Below are positions 43,316 to 52,178 of a DNA stretch of 58,550 bases, in pieces (position 1 is the stretch's first letter; each line of letters starts with the position of its first letter). The position numbers were made by a program, and so were the translations under genes. The stretch is from Bacteroides fragilis (GTDB lineage Bacteria; Bacillota; Clostridia; Lachnospirales; Lachnospiraceae). Location of the stretch: contig JAMPFK010000017.1 of the NCBI GenBank assembly GCA_023664485.1, positions 1 to 58,550 of the forward strand, written 5' to 3'. A model generated the notes under the pieces. It saw nothing but the letters and a program-made list of their open reading frames with translations. It was not told the DNA's origin and ran no database searches.

Positions 43316-45296
43316 TTTTTATCACAGGGAAAATCGAAGGAAAAAAATAGAATGGGTTTTTTTAGATTGTTTTGATACGATCATACATCGTAATCTGCAT
43401 CCTGATAACATAGCAATGAAATGGGCGGAAAAGCTGTGCCGGACACTGAACCTGAATATCCTGCCAATTGTCTTATATAAAATGAGAAAAGAGTCCGAAA
43501 GTTCGCTTCGTCTGGAAAAAGGAATTCTCCTGAGGGAGTATACATATCGTGAACTGGCAGAACAGATCTATATGCGATTGTCATTTTATGAAGGATTCAA
43601 TGCATCTTTTCCTGAATTTTATAAAATTGCTTTGGAGCTGGAGCTGTTTCTGGAGAGAAAATATGGATATGTAGATAAAGAAATTGAAGAAGCGATCGCT
43701 TTTTTCAGAGCAAGGAATGTAAGACTCGCCGTAGTTTCAGATTTTTATTTAAATAAGGAGGAATTAGCATCTTTACTTAAAAAATTCGGGATCGATCAAT
43801 TTGATCTTATTTTCGTATCATCCGATTTTGGAAAAGCAAAGTATTCGGGAGAACTGTACGAAGAGATTCTTAAAGAACTAAAAACAGATCCTGCACATAT
43901 TTTAATGATAGGAGATAATAGGAAAGCAGATTTTATATCTGCAAAGTCTAAGGGGATCAGAGCATATTATAAGAAATGGAATGATTGTCTCAAAGTAAAT
44001 GATCGCAGAAAGATTCAGAAGGATCTGGCGCGTCTGGCAAAGCGTAAAAAGCGATACGCTTATGAGAATTATGCGTTCGTATTGTATTGTTTTATTGATA
44101 AACTGTATAAAAAACTGAAAGCTGATGAGATACAAGAGGTTCTTTTTCTTGCCAGAGAAGGAGAAATGTTAAAAAGACTTTTTGATATATATTTACGGAT
44201 AAAGGAAGAGACGGATATCAAAACATATTATTTCTATACGTCCAGAATCGCGTCTTATGCCGCCGGATTAAAGCCGATAAAAGAGGAAAAATTTGGAGGA
44301 TTGTTCAGGCGGAGGAAGGATCTGAGCATACTTGTTTTTTTGAAATCTATTGGATGGGAAGAAGGGGAAATAAAGCAGTTAGAAGATTGTATCGGGGATG
44401 ATATTAACCGAAAAATACCGGGATTTCCGGATTCGCCTGAATTTCAGGAATTAAAAGGCAATACGACTTTTTTAAGAATTTATGATAAACACAGATCAGA
44501 ACAGAATCAATTAATGCTAAAGTATATTGAACAATCAGGCGTAGACTATCACAGGGGTTTAAACATCGTTGACGTTGGGTGGAGAGGAAGCATTCAGGAT
44601 AATCTTTTCCGGTGCTTTGATGGGAAAATAAATATACATGGTTATTATATCGGCGTATCGAAACTGTGGACTAATTCCAAAGAAAATCTGAAAGAAGGGT
44701 TGATTTTCTCGGAATACCCATGTAAATCGGAAAATTTTGAAATATGGAATTTTGACAAGTTCATGTTTGAAAGAATCTTAATAGCCGATCATCCTACGAC
44801 AAATGGATATAAAGAGACAGAGGGCAGCGTGATTCCCGTATTAAAAAGTTATATAGATGAATCGGAAGCGTATCGGTATATTTCTTCCTGGCAGGAAGCG
44901 GTTACAATCCTGTTTTCTGATATTGCAGGGATATTTGCCGATACCGTTTATCGTCCCGATGATTTCAGGGATTTATTTGCGAAGATTCATTTAAGGATGC
45001 TGTGTAAAATCGGAACAAAGGAAATCCGTATGCAGAAAAAGCTTTATCATTATAATTATGAATCCTTTGGGGATTTTGGGTTGACGAAAGTGAATTATTT
45101 GAAAGAGATACGGTCATCATTTTCAAAACATAAAATACCCGTCAGGAAAATTATAAAAAATGGCGTTAATTTTGCATATATTCAGTCCATATCGATCACA
45201 ACATATTGCGTCGCTCATGGTATGGAATGGGTATTGCCCATATTATACAGGATCTTATATATAGGTGAGTTGAAAAAAATATGTGTCAAGAGATGA
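43296..45296 (+). CDS. Large HAD-domain protein of polysaccharide loci
   Basis: 666 residues. The N-terminal HAD phosphatase-like domain (about 15-230) is intact: FLDCFDTIIH (nucleophile Asp), VVSDFYLN, LMIGDNRKADFISAKSKG. The remaining 430 residues are soluble and contain EVLFLAREGEMLKRLFDIY and a segment VDVGWRGSIQDNLF, patterns seen in capsule-locus HAD proteins (COG5610-like), whose chemistry is not established. It overlaps the methyltransferase and the next GT2 gene, implying tight cotranslation. Confidence 0.8.
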   Translation: MGNGIIDFYHRENRRKKIEWVFLDCFDTIIHRNLHPDNIAMKWAEKLCRTLNLNILPIVLYKMRKESESSLRLEKGILLREYTYRELAEQIYMRLSFYEGFNASFPEFYKIALELELFLERKYGYVDKEIEEAIAFFRARNVRLAVVSDFYLNKEELASLLKKFGIDQFDLIFVSSDFGKAKYSGELYEEILKELKTDPAHILMIGDNRKADFISAKSKGIRAYYKKWNDCLKVNDRRKIQKDLARLAKRKKRYAYENYAFVLYCFIDKLYKKLKADEIQEVLFLAREGEMLKRLFDIYLRIKEETDIKTYYFYTSRIASYAAGLKPIKEEKFGGLFRRRKDLSILVFLKSIGWEEGEIKQLEDCIGDDINRKIPGFPDSPEFQELKGNTTFLRIYDKHRSEQNQLMLKYIEQSGVDYHRGLNIVDVGWRGSIQDNLFRCFDGKINIHGYYIGVSKLWTNSKENLKEGLIFSEYPCKSENFEIWNFDKFMFERILIADHPTTNGYKETEGSVIPVLKSYIDESEAYRYISSWQEAVTILFSDIAGIFADTVYRPDDFRDLFAKIHLRMLCKIGTKEIRMQKKLYHYNYESFGDFGLTKVNYLKEIRSSFSKHKIPVRKIIKNGVNFAYIQSISITTYCVAHGMEWVLPILYRILYIGELKKICVKR

Positions 45297-46081
45297 AAAG
45301 GGTTACGGTTATTACCGTTTGCCTGAATGAAGAAAAGAGTGTTGCCAGAACGATCGAAAGCGTTTTGGATCAGACTTATCGCAATATGGAATTTATTGTT
45401 AAGGATGGGGATTCCTCCGATCGCTCAAACGATATTATCAGGAGTTACCGAAAAAAATTTGCGGAGAAAGGGATTCGTTTTCTGCATCTGACAGGTAATG
45501 ATAAGGGAATTTATGATGCGATGAATATCGCGTTAAAAGAAGCGTCGGGCGAATGGGTCAATTTTATGAATGCGGGAGATTCGTTCTATGACAGGAACGT
45601 TCTGGAGGACGTCTTTCAGAATAAACGATGGGATGGCTATGGAATCTTATATGGGCATACCATGCTCAGGCTTGCGGACGGTTATAAGTTCGTAAAGATT
45701 AACCATCATAAGAGACTGCCTGAGGGAGCGGGTATCAGCCAGCAGGTATGGTTTGCAAGAAAAGAGTTATTAGAAGGTTTTCCATTTTCTGAAAAATATA
45801 AAATTTTGGGTGATTTTGACTTTTTATTGAAGGCACAGGCGGCGGGCGCGGCATTTGCACCGCTTAATATCATCGTGGCTAATTATGACAGGCATGGAGT
45901 CTCGTCTCAGGAAGTCGAAAAAGTATTTTCAGAGCGAAAGGCGATACTGGAAAATTATAATATTCATATTTCCCCCACCGGATCAAACAGATTTATTTTG
46001 AAGATAAAAACAATTTTTTCCAAATGTTTCCCGATGTGTTCCGACTTTTTGTTCTGTAAGCATTTGAGTAAAAATATGTAA
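45281..46081 (+). CDS. Family 2 glycosyltransferase
   Basis: About 266 residues (or 262 from ATG 45293), GT-A fold with VITVCLNEEKSVARTIESVL, FIVKDGDSSDRSND (nucleotide site) and NAGDSFYD as the metal motif region; an NFMNAGDSFYDRNVLED stretch matches the WcaA/WcaE-like subgroup. It overlaps the HAD gene by 16 bp and precedes a second GT2. Confidence 0.88.
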   Translation: MCQEMKRVTVITVCLNEEKSVARTIESVLDQTYRNMEFIVKDGDSSDRSNDIIRSYRKKFAEKGIRFLHLTGNDKGIYDAMNIALKEASGEWVNFMNAGDSFYDRNVLEDVFQNKRWDGYGILYGHTMLRLADGYKFVKINHHKRLPEGAGISQQVWFARKELLEGFPFSEKYKILGDFDFLLKAQAAGAAFAPLNIIVANYDRHGVSSQEVEKVFSERKAILENYNIHISPTGSNRFILKIKTIFSKCFPMCSDFLFCKHLSKNM

Positions 46082-46098
46082 TGTACGGAGGAAAGAGA

Positions 46099-46878
46099 GT
46101 GAAAATCAGTATTGTAACGCCTGTCTACAATGGAGAACAATATATTGAGCATTGTATATTGTCTATTAAAAAACAAAAATTTACGAACTATGAGCATATC
46201 ATAATAGACGGAGGCTCCACCGACGGGACAATCGATATTATCAGGAAATATGAAGGAACCTATCCGATGAGATATATTTCCGAACCTGACGAGGGAATGT
46301 ATGACGCCATTTGTAAAGGGTTTGATATGGCGGACGGAGATATTATGGCGTGGCTCAATTATGATGATATGTATATGGATAATGCTTTTGAAATTGTAAA
46401 TACGGTATTTGAACATAGTTCTGTTCAGTGGCTTACAGGCATGCCGCAAATTTATGATAGTAACGGAACGGTATATTATATTTCGCGGATGATTCCCGTT
46501 TATTTCAGGTGGGCGGTAAGACATGGATATTCCAGCAGAGGTAAGTTTATTCAACAGGAGTCAACCTTCTGGCGCCGTGATTTATGGAACCGCGCGGACG
46601 CCGGCAGAGTCATAAGGTCATATAAGCTGGCGGGGGATTATTGGCTGTGGAGAGAATTTGCCAAATATGCGGAGTTAAGAACGGTAGATGTGCCTTTGAG
46701 CGGATTCAGAAGACATAAAGGACAATTATCTGAGAATAAGGATGCTTATCAGAAAGAAATTGGACATATTTCCATTATTAAAAAAATAATCGGCAGGGTG
46801 CTGTTAAGAAGTCTGGAGATCATACATATTGTTTTTGACTCTAAAAGAATTATACATATGTATAAGTATTATAAATAA
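46099..46878 (+). CDS. Family 2 glycosyltransferase
   Basis: About 260 residues: ISIVTPVYNGEQYIEHCILS, IIIDGGSTDGTIDII, AWLNYDDMY as the DxD-like motif, and a C-terminal WLWREFAKYAEL segment. The GTG at 46099 follows GGAGGAAAGAG at ideal spacing; an ATG at 46081 lies inside that leader and has no site. It is related to the preceding GT2, so the pair may add successive sugars. Confidence 0.88.
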   Translation: MKISIVTPVYNGEQYIEHCILSIKKQKFTNYEHIIIDGGSTDGTIDIIRKYEGTYPMRYISEPDEGMYDAICKGFDMADGDIMAWLNYDDMYMDNAFEIVNTVFEHSSVQWLTGMPQIYDSNGTVYYISRMIPVYFRWAVRHGYSSRGKFIQQESTFWRRDLWNRADAGRVIRSYKLAGDYWLWREFAKYAELRTVDVPLSGFRRHKGQLSENKDAYQKEIGHISIIKKIIGRVLLRSLEIIHIVFDSKRIIHMYKYYK

Positions 46879-46959
46879 TTTGAAAGCTGCTGAATTGGAG
46901 AGGTTTATAACAGGGATTTTATATATGTGGGTATTTGGCAGATGACAGGTGAAAAATAT

Positions 46960-48690
46960 ATGGAGAATATTATAAGAAAAATTTCGTTTTGGGGATGTCT
47001 GCTTTTCTTATTCTTTTTTTATATCCAAAACGTAAATGATCTGGTGATGCCGGCTATCTGTATGGATGAAATCGGGTATTGGGCAAATGCCGCGTTTTGG
47101 AACGGGCAGAGCTGGGCGGGCGTTATGAGCAATTTTTCCCCTTATTATTCCTATGGATACAGTATAATCCTGTTTTTATTAATGAAATGTTTTAAGGATC
47201 CTTTTCTGCTTCATCAGGCGGCAATCATCGTGAATATTGCCATGATACTATGCGGATATTGCATGATGAATCAGATTATGAAAAGATTTTTTTCTCAGGT
47301 AAATGAAACAGTAAGAAATCTTATTTGCCTGATTCCTTTCTTTTATCCGAGCATTCAGCATCATACACAGGTCGCATGGACAGAAACTTATTTATTTTTC
47401 CTGTTTCTCGTTAGTATTGTCCTGCTGATACGGGTAATTGAAAAAGGAAGAGCGATAGATTATTTTCTGTTTGCGCTGATTCTGATGGATATGTATATTA
47501 CGCATCAGAGAAGTATTGCAATTATCATTTCAGGAAGCGGTTTGTTATTTGTTATGGCCGTCTTAAAAAAAGACAGGTGGAAACAAATCGGTATCTTTGC
47601 AATTGTTCTGATATTATGTGCGGCAGGCAGTTCGTTGATGAAAAAATCGATCTATGAAAATGTGTATACGGATATTGTGATGGAAAACGAGCCGGACGAC
47701 GAGAACGAATTGGCTAATGAGAGTGATTTTCGGGGACAGATTGGAAAAATCCAATACATTTTCAGCAAAGAAGGTTTCGGAAATCTGTTAATCAGCTTTG
47801 GCGGAAAAGTATATTATTTTGTACTTGCTTCATTTTTAGTGGGGGGAATGGGATTATGGCATTTGGTTTATGGGATTATAAAATATATTAAGAATAAAAG
47901 GTATGACAATCTGGAGGGACTGGTATATTGCTATATCCTTGGAGCATATTTAGGCACAACGCTTGTGGCGGCTGTTTTTATGGTCTACCCAAGCAGGGTA
48001 GATACGGTTGCTTATGGAAGGTATACGGATTGGATCGGGATAATCATAATCGCATTTGGATTATTTAATTTGCTGTTATCGAACACAAAAGAAAAGGCAA
48101 AAATGTTATTGCCGCAGATAATATGCTGTTTAGTTTTTTTGTCAGTATTTGAGAATTATATTGAAAAATATAAAATTTCAGTTTTTTTCCCAACATGTTC
48201 GCCAGTATTCCGCTATTTTTCAGAGCAGGCGCCGGATACTAAAATAATGTTGATATATATGGCAGAAACAATGATAGCAGTGGGCGTAGTTACTGGCGTT
48301 ATAACCCTGGTAAAGCATCCTTTCTTAAAAACACTGTTCATGACTGTTTTATTGATTCATTGTTGGATCGATATTACGGAACTGGCAATTGATGGTATTA
48401 TCTCATTACAGCATGAGAAGGAAGTGCGTCCGGTCGTGGAGTATATACAGGATGCGCCGGATATGAAGATTTATTATCTGTATGATGATACGTCGTGCAA
48501 TTCGAGCAATCTTTGGACGGGAAGTATTCAATATCTGTTACCTGACAGAAGCTTATACTGCATCCAGGATATAACATGGATAAAAGAAGCGGCTCCAATC
48601 GTTATTATCTGTGAAAATATTTCTGTTCCGGAGGGATATGCCGTAGTATGTGAAACAGCGTTATATAAAGTGGTGCGAAAGGATTTTTAG
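46960..48690 (+). CDS. GT-C type polytopic membrane protein (second paralog)
   Basis: About 576 residues with 11-13 hydrophobic segments. The early loop CMDEIGYWANAAFWNG and the later AYGRYTDWIG correspond to those of the protein at 36.1 kb, so these are paralogs; the acidic DE pair is kept. Start 46960 follows AGGTG at 8 bases; in-frame codons at 46927 and 46942 are possible. It probably acts on the outer face, adding a side sugar from a polyprenyl donor. Confidence 0.75.
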   Translation: MENIIRKISFWGCLLFLFFFYIQNVNDLVMPAICMDEIGYWANAAFWNGQSWAGVMSNFSPYYSYGYSIILFLLMKCFKDPFLLHQAAIIVNIAMILCGYCMMNQIMKRFFSQVNETVRNLICLIPFFYPSIQHHTQVAWTETYLFFLFLVSIVLLIRVIEKGRAIDYFLFALILMDMYITHQRSIAIIISGSGLLFVMAVLKKDRWKQIGIFAIVLILCAAGSSLMKKSIYENVYTDIVMENEPDDENELANESDFRGQIGKIQYIFSKEGFGNLLISFGGKVYYFVLASFLVGGMGLWHLVYGIIKYIKNKRYDNLEGLVYCYILGAYLGTTLVAAVFMVYPSRVDTVAYGRYTDWIGIIIIAFGLFNLLLSNTKEKAKMLLPQIICCLVFLSVFENYIEKYKISVFFPTCSPVFRYFSEQAPDTKIMLIYMAETMIAVGVVTGVITLVKHPFLKTLFMTVLLIHCWIDITELAIDGIISLQHEKEVRPVVEYIQDAPDMKIYYLYDDTSCNSSNLWTGSIQYLLPDRSLYCIQDITWIKEAAPIVIICENISVPEGYAVVCETALYKVVRKDF

Positions 48691-48734
48691 ACAATGATTT
48701 TGAACTGCGGTAAAAACAAAAGGGTAAGCATGGA

Positions 48735-50063
48735 ATGAATAGAATAAGAAAAATATTGGATAAAGGAAAAGGCAGTATCGCATCCAATATGATCATCAGC
48801 GGGATATGCAAGCCCATTTCCATGATCATCAGCTATCTATATGTACCTGTGGTATTAAATTATCTTGGAATAGAAAAATACGGCGTCTGGTCGATCATAC
48901 TGACGATTCTTTCATGGATCAGTTATTTTGATATAGGAATAGGGAATGGGCTTCGCAACAGGCTGACGGAATCATTAAATCGTAAAGACGGAAAAAGCAG
49001 AACCCTGGTTTCCTCTACATATGCTTTTACGGCAGTGATTATGAGTATCGTATCCGTTCTGTTTGCCATCGGAGCTTCGTTTGTCGATTGGAACCGGATG
49101 CTGGGAGTGGAGGAGCCGATTCATAATCTTGGTATGGTCGTTACGATAAGCATCATTTTCGTGGCAATAAATTTTGTCTTATCAATATGTAAGAACATAT
49201 TATATGCATTACAGAAAGCGGCGGATGTCAGCTGCATGGAATTGATGATTCAGCTTCTGAATATGGGCGGCGTTCTTCTGGCTGAAAGATATTTTGAGAG
49301 TAATCTGTTTATCATGGCCGTTATACACGGAGGCTCGATGATAACCGTTAATTTCATTGCGAGCCTGCTCATTTATTTAAAAAACAGGGAAGTCAGGCCG
49401 GGATACAGATATATAGATATTACCGCCGGTAAAAATTTAATGAATCTGGGGGTGCAGTTTTTTGTAATACAGATATGCGCATTGATTTTATTTGCCACGG
49501 ACAGTGTCATTATTTCTTATCTTTACGGAGCCGCGGCGGTTACGCCGTATCATGCGGTCAACAGGATATTTAATGTCATTATTGGAAGTTATACGGCTAT
49601 ACTGGCGCCGATATGGAGTGCGGTCACGAAGGTTAAGGTAGAGAAAAATTATACCAGGTTAACGGGCGTGATCAAAAGGCTCCAATTAACGATGATTCCT
49701 TTTGCTTTGGGGACTGTACTGTTGATGATCATTTTCAGGCCGCTCATGCGATTGTGGCTTGGCAGGGAGTTAGAGTACAGTACAGAACTGATCTGTATGG
49801 GAGGGACGTATTGTCTGCTGAGTATCTGGTGTAATACTTACGCCAGCGTGGCAAATGGCCTGGAATTACTGAAAATATCGATGAAGACGGCGGTATGCCA
49901 GGCGGCCATGAATATCCCTTTATCCGTCTTTCTGGCTGAAATAATGAACATGAAGAGCGCGGGGGTCTTAGCCGGTACGGTACTTAGCATGGCTGTTGAT
50001 GCGATTATAATGCCGATAGTGGTCCATAGTGAAATTAGAAAAAGACGACAGGAAGAGACATAG
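48735..50063 (+). CDS. Wzx-like polysaccharide flippase
   Basis: 442-residue membrane protein with 12-14 helices and the start of MATE/RfbX-type exporters (GSIASNMIISGICKPISMII, then YLGIEKYGVWSIILTILSW). It would flip lipid-linked repeat units across the membrane. Weak AGGG-type ribosome site before the ATG. Its placement between GT and aminotransferase genes is typical of surface polysaccharide loci. Confidence 0.88.
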   Translation: MNRIRKILDKGKGSIASNMIISGICKPISMIISYLYVPVVLNYLGIEKYGVWSIILTILSWISYFDIGIGNGLRNRLTESLNRKDGKSRTLVSSTYAFTAVIMSIVSVLFAIGASFVDWNRMLGVEEPIHNLGMVVTISIIFVAINFVLSICKNILYALQKAADVSCMELMIQLLNMGGVLLAERYFESNLFIMAVIHGGSMITVNFIASLLIYLKNREVRPGYRYIDITAGKNLMNLGVQFFVIQICALILFATDSVIISYLYGAAAVTPYHAVNRIFNVIIGSYTAILAPIWSAVTKVKVEKNYTRLTGVIKRLQLTMIPFALGTVLLMIIFRPLMRLWLGRELEYSTELICMGGTYCLLSIWCNTYASVANGLELLKISMKTAVCQAAMNIPLSVFLAEIMNMKSAGVLAGTVLSMAVDAIIMPIVVHSEIRKRRQEET

Positions 50064-50092
50064 GAATATACCGGACAGAAGGAGGAGACAGT

Positions 50093-51232
50093 GTGGAAAT
50101 TCCAGTTTACAGACCGACATTAAGCGGTAATGAAAGAGTATATGTAGACGATTGCGTGGACTCGTGTTGGATTTCTTCCAAGGGGAAATATAATAAATTA
50201 TTTGAAGAAGGATTCGCGAAATACACAGGCGTAAAATATGCGACTACAGTATCTAACGGAACAATGGCGTTACATCTGGCGTTAATGGCATTGGGCATAG
50301 GAAAGGGAGATGAAGTAATTGTACCAACGTTTACCTATATTGCGTCGGCAAATGCGGTCAGATATACGGGGGCGGAAGTCATATTTGCCGAATCGCTTGA
50401 AGACTCATGGCAGATAGATCCGGCAGATGTCAAAAGGAAGATCACAGACAGAACAAAGGCAATCATGCCTGTTCATTTATATGGCCATCCCTGCGATATG
50501 GAAGCAATCATGAATATTGCGAAACAATATAGATTGTTCGTAATTGAGGATTGTGCCGAAGCGATCGGGTCGGAATATAAAGGGAAAAAAGTCGGTTCCT
50601 TTGGAGACATCGCGGCATTTAGCTTTTTTGGAAATAAGACGATTACCTGCGGCGAAGGCGGAATGGTCTTAACGGATGATAAAACATTATATGAACGGGC
50701 GATTCATCTGAAAGGGCAGGGGCTGGCAAAACACAGAGAATACTGGCATGATATTATCGGTTACAATTATCGAATGACCAATATTGCCGCGGCAATTGGG
50801 CTGGCGCAGCTGGAACAGATCGATACGTTTATTGAGCGTAAAATTGAAATAGCCAATACTTATAAAGAACGATTAAAAGATTGCCCGGTAAGAGTGCTTT
50901 CCGCGGTTGGCGACGTGAAGTGTACCTATTGGATGGTGTCGATATCGTGCGATGATTTAGACGACAGGGACCGGCTGAGAGAATTTCTTGGGGAAAAGGG
51001 AATCGAGACCCGTCCTACGTTTTATCCGATTCATATGATGCCCATGTACGATCAGCAATATCAACGGATGCCGGTGGCGGAGAAACTCGGATGGTCCGGT
51101 ATAAATCTGCCCAGTTATCCCGCTTTGAAAGAAGAAGAGATCGCGTTTATCTGCAATAGTATTAAAGAATTTTTTTCTTTAAAACAGGCGGAATCCAGGA
51201 AAGAAAATAAGGGAAAGGAAATCGGAAGGTGA
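50093..51232 (+). CDS. DegT/DnrJ/EryC1-family PLP sugar aminotransferase
   Basis: 379 residues. The PLP lysine lies in AFSFFGNKTITCGEGG; other family blocks are YATTVSNGTMALHLAL and EDCAEAIGSEYKGKKVG. The enzyme aminates a keto-sugar nucleotide, giving an amino sugar for the glycan. The GTG at 50093 is preceded by AAGGAGGAG. A methyltransferase gene follows after 4 bp. Confidence 0.93.
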   Translation: MEIPVYRPTLSGNERVYVDDCVDSCWISSKGKYNKLFEEGFAKYTGVKYATTVSNGTMALHLALMALGIGKGDEVIVPTFTYIASANAVRYTGAEVIFAESLEDSWQIDPADVKRKITDRTKAIMPVHLYGHPCDMEAIMNIAKQYRLFVIEDCAEAIGSEYKGKKVGSFGDIAAFSFFGNKTITCGEGGMVLTDDKTLYERAIHLKGQGLAKHREYWHDIIGYNYRMTNIAAAIGLAQLEQIDTFIERKIEIANTYKERLKDCPVRVLSAVGDVKCTYWMVSISCDDLDDRDRLREFLGEKGIETRPTFYPIHMMPMYDQQYQRMPVAEKLGWSGINLPSYPALKEEEIAFICNSIKEFFSLKQAESRKENKGKEIGR

Positions 51233-51236
51233 TGAT

Positions 51237-52042
51237 ATGAATTGCCCATTATGTGGAAAAAAGGGTCATGAAATTTTTAAAGGCATTCTATTGGCAAAAT
51301 ATGCGGTTCAGTATTTTCAGTGCCGCCATTGCGGACTTGTCTTTACCGAGGCTCCATATTGGCTGGAAGAATCCTATAAGGATTCTATTACATGTATGGA
51401 TACAGGGATTATGAGCAGGAACGTAAGAAATGTGTTAAGCGCTAACGTACTTGTTGACAGAGCTTTTGATAGGGGGGGGTATTTCTCGACTATGGAGGAG
51501 GCTATGGCATATTTACCCGTATGATGCGGGATATTGGATATAACTGGACGTGGATGGACAAGTATTCGCCTAATTTGCTGGCGAGAGGATTTGAATATCA
51601 AAATAAAGAAAAGTGTGAACTGGTTACGGCCTTTGAAGTGTTTGAACATTTTGCCGAACCGGGAAAGGAAGTGGAAGCGCTTTTTAAGTTCTCGGATAAT
51701 ATCCTTTTTTCGACGATGCTTTATGATAAAGAGTTGTCCTGTAAAGGGTTTTCCGAGTGGTGGTACTATGTTCCTGAAGAGGGACAGCACATAGCCTTTT
51801 ACAGTGAAAGAACATGCAGGTATATTGCGGCTGAGTATGGCGTGAATTATTATCGTTTATGTGACGACTTACATCTTTTTACCCCAAAACATTTGAGTAA
51901 AAAATTTATAAAGGTCTTTTTCCCGGATCATTGCAGATGGATGATTCAATATTATTATTATCATAAAAATCTGAAATATAATAAATGTACTGCGGATATG
52001 GAAAAAATGATTAAATTGATGAAGGCGCAATATGATACATGA
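51237..52042 (+). pseudogene. SAM methyltransferase put out of frame at a G8 tract
   Basis: Read in its starting frame, the gene gives a 95-residue truncated product (Zn-ribbon-like MNCPLCGKKG and CRHCGLVF at the start) that ends after a run of eight G (51472-51479). In the next frame the missing motif I appears at once: FLDYGGGYGIFTRMMRDIGY, and the rest continues as an intact methyltransferase of about 190 residues to 52042. Nine G in the tract would join both into a 268-residue enzyme. Either a phase-variable gene in its OFF state or a sequencing error. Confidence 0.82.
51472..51479 (+). repeat. G8 homopolymer at the methyltransferase frame break
   Basis: Eight consecutive G between GATA and TATTTC, exactly at the frame break. 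A tract of this length is prone to slipped-strand gain or loss of one base. Confidence 0.9.
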
Positions 52043-52051
52043 GGAATATAT

Positions 52052-52152
52052 ATAGTTAACGACATTAGAAATTGCCATTTTGGCTTCACAAAAGCTTGCA
52101 TATATGGCTTTTGTGAAAGATGGAATGCACAATTTGTTATGTCGTTTACTAT
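52052..52152. repeat. 101-bp imperfect inverted-repeat element
   Basis: The ends ATAGTTAACGACAT and ATGTCGTTTACTAT match inverted, and the pairing continues inward as AAATTG/CAATTT, and finally as TTCACAAAAGC/GGCTTTTGTGAA at the centre, giving two ~45-bp arms around a ~10-bp loop. It fills the 136-bp space between the frameshifted methyltransferase and the next GT4. It has no coding content, in keeping with a MITE-like element or a long RNA hairpin. Confidence 0.75.
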
Positions 52153-52178
52153 AATACCTGAATTTTGAGAAGGGACGG

